Shown here piece after piece: positions 36,285 to 44,290 of a DNA stretch of 64,000 nt (position 1 is its first letter; each line of letters starts with the position of its first letter). A program made the translations under genes and the position numbers. Under the pieces are notes generated by a model. It was not told where the DNA came from, did not search any database, and saw only the letters and a program-made list of their open reading frames with translations. The stretch comes from JAJDZL01 sp965221175 (GTDB lineage Bacteria > Pseudomonadota > Gammaproteobacteria > Arenicellales > JAJDZL01): the NCBI GenBank assembly GCA_965221175.1, contig OZ244867.1:1984001-2048000 (forward strand), in the 5' to 3' direction.

Positions 36285-37814
36285 ATGAAGACGCCAAATA
36301 TTTTGATTCTTATGGCGGATCAACTCGCACCACACTACACGGGAACTTATGGTCATCCATTAGTAAATACTCCGAACATGGACAATCTTGCGGAGCAAGG
36401 CTGCCGATTTGACATGGCTTATACGGCAAGCCCGCTATGCGCTCCAGCCAGATCCGCATTCATGTCTGGACAACTTCCGTTCAATATCAAAGCCTACGAC
36501 AACGCTGCAGAATTTCCAGCGGCGGCACCAACATTCTGTCACTATCTAAGGCAGATGGGATACCACGCTTGCCTTACCGGCAAAATGCACTTTATCGGTC
36601 CCGACCAACTGCACGGATTTCATGAGCGATTGACTACCGACATCTATCCGTCTGACTTTGCATTTACTCCCAATTGGCTGGCAGCAGATGAACGCATTGA
36701 TGTCTGGTACCACAACATGAGCAGCGTTAATGAGGCCGGTTCTGCCGAGATGACATATCTACTGGAATTTGATGATGAAGTCGGATTTCATGGAATTCGC
36801 AGAATTTATGACTATGCTCGGAGTCCTAACCAATTGCCTTTCATTCTGGTTGCTTCTTTCGCCCATCCACATGACCCGTATGTTGCTCGTCAGAAGTGGT
36901 GGGATTTATACAATCACAGCCAAATTGACATGCCGAATCTATCCATCAATTCTGTTGACATGGACGCACACAGCAAGCGCATTATTGGGGGTATTCAAGC
37001 AGACACACACCCGCCTGATGATGAAGCGATATTGAACGCGCGCCACGCTTACTATGCCAATACGTCCTATTTTGATGACTGGGTCGGGCAATTCGTAGAC
37101 GCGCTCAAGAAGACAAAACTCATCGACAATACTGTTGTAGTCGTCATGTCAGACCACGGAGACATGCTCGGTGAACGCGGGCTTTGGTACAAGATGAACT
37201 TTTTCGAACATTCCGCGAGAATTCCTTTGATTGTTGCCGGTCCTGACATCACCCGCTCGACAATTCCAAATACTTGCTCCACCATCGATATTCTACCGAC
37301 GCTGCTTGATTTTGCTTCTGGAACCTCGAATGGCGTCCCCGACATCCAGCAATCAATCGACGGGCGAAGCCTACATTCACTGCTGACGGGTTCTGCAATG
37401 GAACAAGAAAATTCTACAATTTCTCAGTATGCAGCTGAGTGTACGTCCAATCCGATGGTGATGATCCGTCGTGGGGACTACAAGTACATTCATTGCGATT
37501 CGGATGATCCAATGCTGTTCAATCTACAGGAAGACCCAGATGAAACGCAAAATCTTGCTGCTGATCCCAACCATCTGGATATCGCTACAGCATTTGGCAA
37601 AGAGATTGTTGAAAAATGGGATTTCGACGAAATACGCACTGACGTAATTGAAACTCAGCAGGCTCGACTGTTGATTCAAGAAACGATGGGCAATGGTCTA
37701 CCTACTTCATGGGACTACCAACCCATACGAGATGCAGCTGAAGTCTATGTGAGAATGCATCGAGAACTGGATACCCTGTCGGCAGTCAGCAGATTCCCTC
37801 AATGGTCGAAGTAG
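36285..37814 (+). CDS. betC: Choline-sulfatase-type sulfatase
   Basis: 509 residues. Signature CAPAR (cysteine 52) within PLCAPARSAFMSGQLP, which matches choline sulfatases closely, plus MADQLAPHYTGTYGH at the N-terminus and VVMSDHGDMLGERG. The C-terminal tail (WDYQPIRDAAEVYVRMHRE) is also typical of choline sulfatases. It would release choline and sulfate in the cytoplasm. No choline dehydrogenase gene is in the window. The last 50 bases of the gene, plus bases beyond the stop, recur in decayed form at 41129-41165 and 44204-44290. Specificity is inferred from family resemblance. Confidence 0.85.
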   Translation: MKTPNILILMADQLAPHYTGTYGHPLVNTPNMDNLAEQGCRFDMAYTASPLCAPARSAFMSGQLPFNIKAYDNAAEFPAAAPTFCHYLRQMGYHACLTGKMHFIGPDQLHGFHERLTTDIYPSDFAFTPNWLAADERIDVWYHNMSSVNEAGSAEMTYLLEFDDEVGFHGIRRIYDYARSPNQLPFILVASFAHPHDPYVARQKWWDLYNHSQIDMPNLSINSVDMDAHSKRIIGGIQADTHPPDDEAILNARHAYYANTSYFDDWVGQFVDALKKTKLIDNTVVVVMSDHGDMLGERGLWYKMNFFEHSARIPLIVAGPDITRSTIPNTCSTIDILPTLLDFASGTSNGVPDIQQSIDGRSLHSLLTGSAMEQENSTISQYAAECTSNPMVMIRRGDYKYIHCDSDDPMLFNLQEDPDETQNLAADPNHLDIATAFGKEIVEKWDFDEIRTDVIETQQARLLIQETMGNGLPTSWDYQPIRDAAEVYVRMHRELDTLSAVSRFPQWSK

Positions 37815-37838
37815 CAGGTACCAGGTGATCAGCCGACG
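37755..37838 (+). repeat. Repeat copy 1: 3' end of the choline-sulfatase gene and following bases
   Basis: About 84 bases from AGAATGCATCGAGAACTGG through the TAG stop to GATCAGCCG. Roughly four in five bases match copy 3 (44208-44290). The match extends about 25 bases past the stop into sequence that in copy 3 is the end of the neighbouring glutamate-synthase-like gene. This suggests the sulfatase and that gene were once adjacent. Confidence 0.7.
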
Positions 37839-38188
37839 TATTCGATCACGATTATCTGAATTGTTTTTCTAAAGTCAATGCTAACAGTATTAATTTCTGC
37901 TATATTTTTTACTGGATACCTCATTCCGAATATTAAGAACTGGTGAATTCCAGATTGGCACTTTTGATGCCGGATACATTATGGAAGAGGTATCCATTTC
38001 ATTGGAATCACCATGCTTTACATGCAAATAATGATGACAGCGTTTCCATGCAGAATTATTGAATTGTAAAAGAGTCCATAATCGTGAGTGGCATTCCCCG
38101 CAATCATTTCAATTTGAGACTGTCCCATGAACATTCAATCTGCTCTTTATCATCACGACAAATCGGTATTCATTGACAGAAATCAAAC
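37815..38188. other. Intergenic 374 bases, no gene seen
   Basis: Begins with the tail of repeat copy 1 and is otherwise A/T-rich. It should hold the promoter of the SNF2 helicase gene. No ORF or RNA gene is apparent. Confidence 0.5.
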
Positions 38189-40927
38189 ATGAATCAGCCG
38201 AACAAAAAAATCACAAAAATTCGAAAACCGAAATCCGAGCGCGCACCAGCATTCACAGGTTGGATTTCGACTGACGAAGATGAAATCAGGCGACGAAAGT
38301 GGCGGGGTCGAACCGAAATTGATGACGTCGCCATGATTGACAAAAACTGTAAACCGTTCTGTGATTACCGCGTGACATCTTCTAGCGGGAGCAGTTACGT
38401 AGTAGAGATGCGTTCCCTAACCCAACGCATCAACACCTGTGGTTGCAAGGACTACCTCATCAACCGTTTGGGCACCTGCAAACACATTGAAGGCGTGCAC
38501 AATTTTTTGGCCGAGAAACGAGGTGTCGGTCGCAGTTTACCGTCAAGTGATCGAATCGAAATTTTTATTGACGAAAGCGATAAACGGCAGATCAAACTGA
38601 TATTTCCAAATGAACAAATCCAATCAACTTCTCCGCTTGTGAAAGATGTTCGCCAACTCTTCCAAAATCTTCGCCGTGGATCTTCAAATGCGCTGACTGA
38701 ACTGCATCAGCTGGCAAAATTCAACAGCAGTCAGTTGAGAGTCTCACATCAGTTGGAATCCTGGGTGGATTCTAAATTGGCTGCAAAACGCAAACAGCGA
38801 GCACGTAAATGTTTTGTCGATGATCTCAAAGCCGACAAAGAATCTCTGGAGATTCTCAAATACCCGCTGTTACCCTATCAAACCGACGGAGTGCTTCATC
38901 TTGCATTCGGTGAGCGAGTACTGCTCGCTGACGACATGGGTCTTGGAAAAACCTACCAAGCCATAGCTGCTTGTGCATTGCTACAAAAAATTCAGGGGGT
39001 TAGTCGGGTACTTGTTGTGTCGCCAGCATCTCTGAAAACGGAATGGGAGGAGCAAATCAAGAAATTCTCCGACTTATCGGTCAATCCGGTTTTTGGCAAC
39101 CGTATTACACGTCGCCGAGAATATGCGAAACACCCATTTTTTACTCTTTGCAATTACGAACAGATATTATCCGACGGACCTGAAATTCTGGAAATTCTGC
39201 AACCAGACGTGGTAATACTCGACGAGGCTCAACGAATCAAGAACTGGCGCACCAAAACCGCTGCTGCTGTGAAAAAACTACGAAGTCGTTATGCATTCGT
39301 CTTGACAGGCACCCCATTGGAAAATCGAATTGATGAGGTCTACTCCATAGTTCAGTTTTTGGACCCGGATTTAATGGGGCCTTTGTTTCGCTTCAATCGC
39401 GAGTTCTATGAACTGAATGAAAAAGGTGTTGCAATCGGTTACAAGAACTTGGACAAACTGGTCCAGCGCATTTCTTCAGTTATGCTTCGACGCCGAAAGG
39501 AAGACGTCGAACAAGATCTTCCAGACCGAACCACAAAAACTTTCTATATCCCAATGACTGAAGAACAGGCGGATATTCATGATGACTATGACAAAATTGT
39601 AGGTCGAATTGCAAGCATCTCGAAAAGACGGCCTTTGACTCCAGATGAATTCCATCGCTTGCAGATAAATCTCGCTTGCATGCGAATGGTATGTGACACA
39701 CCACAGATTCTTGACCCTGACAAATCATACGAATGCCCCAAGTTGGAAGAACTCAAACGCGTGATCCCTGAACTGCTAGAGGACCCGGAACGCAAAATCA
39801 TCGTCTTTTCGGAATGGGTGCGCATGCTGGATTTGATACGCGAATATGTCATTGAAGACGAAATAGAATTCGCGTGGCACACCGGAAGCGTTCCGCAGCA
39901 TCGGCGTCGTGCTGAAATCCTACGATTTCGCGAAGACCCGGAGTGTCGAATTTTTCTATCGTCGGAATCCGGTGGGGTAGGCCTCAATCTGCAGGTTGCG
40001 GATACGGTCATCAACATGGATCAACCATGGAACCCAGCCCGTATTGAACAGCGAATCTCTCGGGCCTGGCGCAAACACCAAACACGTCCAGTCACTGTAA
40101 TCGATCTGGTCAGTGCACACACCATCGAACACCGTATGCTGGGAGTGCTGGCCCGAAAACGGATTGTAGCGGAAGGAGTGATTGACGGACGTGGCAACCT
40201 TGATGAAATTGAGCTTCCGAGTGGTCGTGCTGCATTTCTAGAGCAACTGCAGGAAGTGCTTGGCAGTGATCGGACGGAGATTGAAAAGGAGGATTCACCA
40301 CCATCGATACTTAATCAATTCCGGAACTGGGTAGCGGTGAAGTACGGCTCCGCACTACAGCATATCTTCGTCCAAGACAATGAAACCGCATTGATCGTCA
40401 TTGATCATCCAGCGGATCAATCCGCGGATGCGGAGCTGCACATTGCAGAACAAACCGAGATGCGCGTCAGTGTGATTGATCTTGCGACGCATCAATCCAT
40501 GCATCGTCTGGCTCAGTCCGGAATGATCGTTCTGCCTACGGCGAACATGTGTGAAATATTTCCTACTGCAGATTTGGAGATTCCAAAACCAAATCTGCAA
40601 GTGGAGCGCGCAACTACACTGCTGGAACGTGCCAAACACAAACTGAAAGCTGCAACTTTGCTTGAAGGCGGCGGATTTGATGAGGAAGCTGGCGTTCCCG
40701 CAAGAGAATCGGTACAGATTGCTGTGGAGGCGTTAGCCATTCTACGCGGTGCACCGGAACCGGAAAACCCAGAAAGCGCTACGGAATATTTTCTTGAAAA
40801 AGGTTTTAGTCAGGAAGCCCCGCATGGCATTGTTGGCGTATTGATTGACAATGAAAAAGCCGCAGCCGCATTTACCAAACAATTCGTAGATTGGGTAGCA
40901 AAAGAAATTGTAAAAGCAGCCCCGTGA
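38189..40927 (+). CDS. SWIM zinc-finger SNF2-family helicase
   Basis: 912 residues. A SWIM-type zinc finger (CGCKDYLINRLGTCKH, about 90-110) precedes a two-lobed SNF2/SF2 ATPase: DDMGLGKTYQA (Walker A, about 250), DEAQRIKNW (about 347), LTGTPLENR, and in lobe two FLSSESGGVGLNLQ and QRISRAWRKHQTRPV. A long C-terminal region (about 700-912) has no recognised domain. Enzymes of this type remodel protein-DNA complexes; many stand near restriction or defence genes. Here it lies between two decayed copies of the sulfatase 3' end, consistent with an inserted accessory gene. Confidence 0.9.
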   Translation: MNQPNKKITKIRKPKSERAPAFTGWISTDEDEIRRRKWRGRTEIDDVAMIDKNCKPFCDYRVTSSSGSSYVVEMRSLTQRINTCGCKDYLINRLGTCKHIEGVHNFLAEKRGVGRSLPSSDRIEIFIDESDKRQIKLIFPNEQIQSTSPLVKDVRQLFQNLRRGSSNALTELHQLAKFNSSQLRVSHQLESWVDSKLAAKRKQRARKCFVDDLKADKESLEILKYPLLPYQTDGVLHLAFGERVLLADDMGLGKTYQAIAACALLQKIQGVSRVLVVSPASLKTEWEEQIKKFSDLSVNPVFGNRITRRREYAKHPFFTLCNYEQILSDGPEILEILQPDVVILDEAQRIKNWRTKTAAAVKKLRSRYAFVLTGTPLENRIDEVYSIVQFLDPDLMGPLFRFNREFYELNEKGVAIGYKNLDKLVQRISSVMLRRRKEDVEQDLPDRTTKTFYIPMTEEQADIHDDYDKIVGRIASISKRRPLTPDEFHRLQINLACMRMVCDTPQILDPDKSYECPKLEELKRVIPELLEDPERKIIVFSEWVRMLDLIREYVIEDEIEFAWHTGSVPQHRRRAEILRFREDPECRIFLSSESGGVGLNLQVADTVINMDQPWNPARIEQRISRAWRKHQTRPVTVIDLVSAHTIEHRMLGVLARKRIVAEGVIDGRGNLDEIELPSGRAAFLEQLQEVLGSDRTEIEKEDSPPSILNQFRNWVAVKYGSALQHIFVQDNETALIVIDHPADQSADAELHIAEQTEMRVSVIDLATHQSMHRLAQSGMIVLPTANMCEIFPTADLEIPKPNLQVERATTLLERAKHKLKAATLLEGGGFDEEAGVPARESVQIAVEALAILRGAPEPENPESATEYFLEKGFSQEAPHGIVGVLIDNEKAAAAFTKQFVDWVAKEIVKAAP

Positions 40928-41209
40928 ATGAATGATTTATTCATCAAGAGCCTGCATTTGAATGTAGTGAGTTTGAGGCTGGCCTGCGTATCTCACCGGT
41001 GGGGAGGATGCCGACGTTATTGGATAAAGAATTGTCACGAAAGCGCTTTTTCAAATGCCAAACTGATTGAAACGACCGGATGCGCCTGGTCTAAAGTGTT
41101 TGAAACGAAAACTCAAGCCAATTCTCCCTGCAGGTTCACTCAATGGTCGAAGGTGATCGGGTCATGACAGCACTTCAAGAATGTGTGCGCTTCATAGATA
41201 TATAAGATT
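40928..41209. other. Spacer with repeat copy 2, no convincing gene
   Basis: 282 bases after the helicase. A 79-codon frame runs from 40928 to 41167 but has no ribosome-binding site and no familiar sequence. Its end overlaps the repeat copy at 41129-41165, so it is probably not a gene. Confidence 0.5.
41129..41165 (+). repeat. Repeat copy 2: short decayed copy of the choline-sulfatase 3' end
   Basis: CTGCAGGTTCACTCAATGGTCGAA followed by GGTGATCGGG. It aligns with copy 1 (CAGCAGATTCCCTCAATGGTCGAA ... GGTGATCAGC) with a gap of about 15 bases. Translation of the match gives RFTQWSK against RFPQWSK at the end of the sulfatase. Confidence 0.55.
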
Positions 41210-43018
41210 CTAGCTTTCCCATTCAGGGACCTGCTGGCTGGATTTCAAATGCAACTGCTGGTTCAAAACTGAGTAAAATATCTGCTCCAGATCAAGGCAG
41301 TCAACCGAAGGTGCATCAACTCGCAAACTAGCACCAGCTTCGTCAGCAAACTGTCTTTTGATGAGTTTTGAATCTTGGTGGATATAAGCCCTTCCCCACC
41401 ATTCAATTATCCGCTCCTGAGATGCCAATAAACGTGTTTTACTTGGCAGTCTGTCGCGTTTTTGTTGCTGGTTCACACTTCGTGACGACGGCAGAAGATT
41501 CCACAGGTCATCACACGGCCATGCTGAATACGGAAAACAGTGGTCAATGTCCAAATTAGTGTGGGACAGCTTCATTCCACTCCACACACAATGCTGTAAA
41601 AATCCAGATTCAATCAGTAGTTTCGCCCGAACCCGAGGAATCCAGTTCTGTCGTGTTGGATCCGTCCATGCCAGCGCCTGATCCATCGTCTCCGATTTCA
41701 GGTTTTCCCGACCCTGTGAGACGGCATATCCCTTCATCAGATTCTTCCATTCGGCAATAATTGCAGGTTCGATCCATCCTCCAAATTTTTGTGCTGCCCT
41801 CCATAGACCCAACGGCAACCGCACAGTTCCAAAACTGTACAGGTACGTTTTGTCGATCACGCGTAAATCAGGTCGGGACATTCGTCCTGCATAGTTCGGT
41901 ATGAAGATCGGATCATCGCTGCCAGGATAAGTGGCGTAACGCATCGGCATCTTTACTAGGGTACGGCACACGTCATTCAGAGCCGAATGCAGCGCTTTGA
42001 AAGTCTCTGCTTCAAAACTCATACCAACTCGCATATTCAGTGGTGAAACATGTTGGAGGTTCTTCAATCCCTGTTTTGCAAAACCCAATCGTTCACCTCC
42101 ACTTCTATTGGTTCCGCTCTGGGGAAGATCTTTGTCTAAAAGCGGCATGTACAATCGCAGCCAATAAAGAGCAAATAGTCCAAGTGGGAGTTGGACAGTC
42201 TCGTCACCTTCAATTTCTGCCAAACCGCCAGCCGATTGCGAAATCTGAACCAAAACTCTGAGCAGACCTAACTTGTAAGTTGCGCTTTTCTTATCATTCA
42301 GGATGATGCCTCGCAGCAGTGGCAACGCTCCGGATCCTTCATCCGGTGAACGCAGTATGAACCGAGTCCAGGTGACTCCATCTCTATCAAGCAAATCATC
42401 ATTCGTGGTTCGTTCGACCTCAAACAATCCATGCTCCTGTGCCAATTGGAAAATCTCGTCATCGGAAACGTCCCAAAATCCGGACAGAGTTTCATGCGGA
42501 CCGTGGCGCAGTGTAATGTAGATCAGACCACCTGGATTCAACAGCGCAACCAGTCTTCGAAATGCGCGTGTTCGGTGGGATGGAGCAACATGCATCCAGA
42601 CTGCGCTCAGAAGAATGACGTCATAACACAGACCTCCTTTCAGTATTCGCTTCATTTCTGGAATACTGTCTCTGACCCAAGTGATATTCGGATGCCCATG
42701 CAACTCCTGGGCTTTCCTTCGCACAGGCTCGGAAGGCTCCACAGCGGTGACATCAAAACCCATTTCCGCTAGAGCCGCCGCATCCCTACCGGTACCAGAA
42801 CCGATATCCAAAACCAGAGATTCAGGATTAGGAAGATGTTTCAGCAACCCAGCGTGAATCTCCTCGAACGAAAAACGTTCGTAATTTTTCACCATCACCT
42901 CTACATTGGCATCGTACCAGCGGGCAGCCTTTCCCTGAGACAGACTTTCAGTTGGCACGTCGCGTTTCACTTCAAGGCTGACATTCCCAGCTCTGGAATC
43001 CGAATCCTTCTGCTTCAT
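41210..43018 (-). CDS. SAM methyltransferase-HNH endonuclease fusion protein
   Basis: 602 residues. N-terminal class I SAM methyltransferase (motif I VLDIGSGTGRDAAAL, about 68-82, then AVWMHV at motif IV position). A middle region of about 250 residues has no known domain. At the C-terminus is an HNH-type nuclease (about 500-560): a cysteine/tryptophan pair (CVWSGM), LDIDHCFPYSAWPCDDLWNLLPSS and VNQQQKRDRLP, giving the H-N-N pattern. The methyltransferase half has no NPPY or DPPY motif, so it is not an ordinary DNA-adenine methylase. Its neighbours (SNF2 helicase, broken winged-helix/zinc ORF) suggest nucleic-acid defence or modification, but no described system matches exactly. Confidence 0.85.
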   Translation of the reverse strand: MKQKDSDSRAGNVSLEVKRDVPTESLSQGKAARWYDANVEVMVKNYERFSFEEIHAGLLKHLPNPESLVLDIGSGTGRDAAALAEMGFDVTAVEPSEPVRRKAQELHGHPNITWVRDSIPEMKRILKGGLCYDVILLSAVWMHVAPSHRTRAFRRLVALLNPGGLIYITLRHGPHETLSGFWDVSDDEIFQLAQEHGLFEVERTTNDDLLDRDGVTWTRFILRSPDEGSGALPLLRGIILNDKKSATYKLGLLRVLVQISQSAGGLAEIEGDETVQLPLGLFALYWLRLYMPLLDKDLPQSGTNRSGGERLGFAKQGLKNLQHVSPLNMRVGMSFEAETFKALHSALNDVCRTLVKMPMRYATYPGSDDPIFIPNYAGRMSRPDLRVIDKTYLYSFGTVRLPLGLWRAAQKFGGWIEPAIIAEWKNLMKGYAVSQGRENLKSETMDQALAWTDPTRQNWIPRVRAKLLIESGFLQHCVWSGMKLSHTNLDIDHCFPYSAWPCDDLWNLLPSSRSVNQQQKRDRLPSKTRLLASQERIIEWWGRAYIHQDSKLIKRQFADEAGASLRVDAPSVDCLDLEQIFYSVLNQQLHLKSSQQVPEWES

Positions 43019-43335
43019 GAGTACCTATGCATTGGTATTGGTAAGTAAAAACTCATTTTATGCTACAGTAGCATAATCCGTTTGGAGATCAGATGGCGAT
43101 CGCGAACGGGGAGTGCCGATTTTGTTCTTCTTGTTGGCACTTGCTGTTCATTCAATGTTTACGCCGAAATAACTATGCCGATTTCGATCAAATCCAAGCG
43201 ATTAACAGCAAATTACAACGCTCCAGCAATTCAGCTGTTAGCATAAATTAACCATATTCAAGAATTTGGTTGAATCATTTTTGTTGGCGAGTTCCGGTAC
43301 AATTTTCATTCATTAATTCACTCTCAGGAACGAAA
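43019..43335. other. Divergent regulatory region
   Basis: 317 bases between the methyltransferase-HNH gene (minus) and the winged-helix ORF (plus). It holds a 17-base perfect palindrome at 43059-43075 and is A/T-rich. I see no gene. Confidence 0.5.
43059..43075. promoter_or_regulatory. Palindrome, probable operator for the methyltransferase-HNH gene
   Basis: TATGCTACAGTAGCATA is a perfect inverted repeat around a central A, about 40 bases upstream of the minus-strand start at 43018. It lies next to a possible -10 (CATAAAAT). It may bind a controller protein. Confidence 0.5.
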
Positions 43336-43986
43336 ATGAAAACACAGCAAACACGACTGGATTTGTTGCTTGAAAATTTCGAAATGAATCCAAGCCGTGA
43401 GATTCCCGTAGCAGAATGTGTAGATTGGGCAACCATTGAATGGAAAAAACGAATTGGCGGAAATCTTCGATACGCTAGTGGTGGACTACGCCGACTTTAT
43501 CAAATAAGGGAAATTGTCAGAACAAAAAGAGGTGTATATCGATATGGTGCAGGAACAGAAAAACGAAGAATTCAAACAAATGTAAAATGCGATTAATTTT
43601 CAGTGAAATCCGAGTCTACAGGGAAACTTTCAACGCCGCGAGCCGATAACCGAAAAGCTGGGGAAATGAAATTTCATCAGCAACATGAATCAAAGTGCGA
43701 AGTTTGCGGACTGGGTGAAACGGAAGGTGTCGCAGTGTATTCTGAATTCTTCAAATTGAATCCGGAAAGCGAAAACTCGGAGTTTAGCTTAACGCTTTGC
43801 GCGATACATCGTTATATCACAAGAAACGTGTATGATCTGATTGGATTGGCGTTTGAACATATATTAGAAATAAATGGTGCTGCTAATTTAGCCGGCGACA
43901 ATCAATTTCAGAGTTTCACGGACGAACTCCTTTCAGTTGGTGACAAACATGAGGTCTACCACCAAGGGCGAACAAAGAGTCATTGA
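43336..43986 (+). pseudogene. Winged-helix plus zinc/HNH-like protein interrupted by one in-frame stop
   Basis: An ATG at 43336 with AGGA upstream opens a frame of 86 codons to TAA at 43594-43596. It looks like a winged-helix module (LRRLYQIREIVRTKRGVYRYG). The very same frame then continues without further stop to 43986. The second part carries CEVCGLGE and LTLCAIHR, a CxxC...CxxH zinc pattern resembling small HNH nucleases. Winged-helix plus zinc/HNH is a known layout for small restriction-type endonucleases, so the whole 216 codons may be one gene broken by a nonsense change. It could also be two genes, the second starting at GTG 43603 or ATG 43666. Function is inferred from motifs only. 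Confidence 0.55.
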
Positions 43987-44203
43987 TGCTGGCCGGAAGA
44001 GTAAGCGTAAACGCTTGATTGGGCAGCACTCCACGAATGATAAAGTGGAATACCAGTTAAATCGTTTTGTTCGAAAACTGGGGGTTCAAACGGAATAAAG
44101 TGAGAAAATTTAATCGACAGTGGCAACTCGAGAGTTATATGCAAAATATGACATAGATAGCCATATGGAATGGGAAAAATAATCAAGGATTTCTATTGTG
44201 TAC

Positions 44204-44290
44204 ATCCAGAATGTACCGAGAACTGGTTGACCTGCCGGTAGTCAGCAGATTCCATCGATGGTCGAGGTAGCTGTTACCAAGTGAATGGCC
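44204..44290 (+). repeat. Repeat copy 3: remnant of a choline-sulfatase 3' end
   Basis: Translates as RMYRELVDLPVVSRF then HRWSR and a TAG, against RMHRELDTLSAVSRF then PQWSK at the end of the sulfatase gene. A one-base frameshift precedes it (VYI before RM). The similarity runs on past the stop into the last codons of the neighbouring minus-strand glutamate-synthase-like gene. Confidence 0.7.

Noticed and set aside
40928..41167. 79-codon plus-strand ORF after the SNF2 helicase
   Set aside because: Immediately follows the helicase stop without a ribosome-binding site, and its end is the decayed sulfatase repeat; composition is not protein-like.
38189..43986. DISARM, BREX or classical type I/III restriction system
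   Set aside because: An SNF2 helicase and a methyltransferase are present, but the partner genes (drmABC, pglZ, brxC, hsdS or mod/res) are missing.
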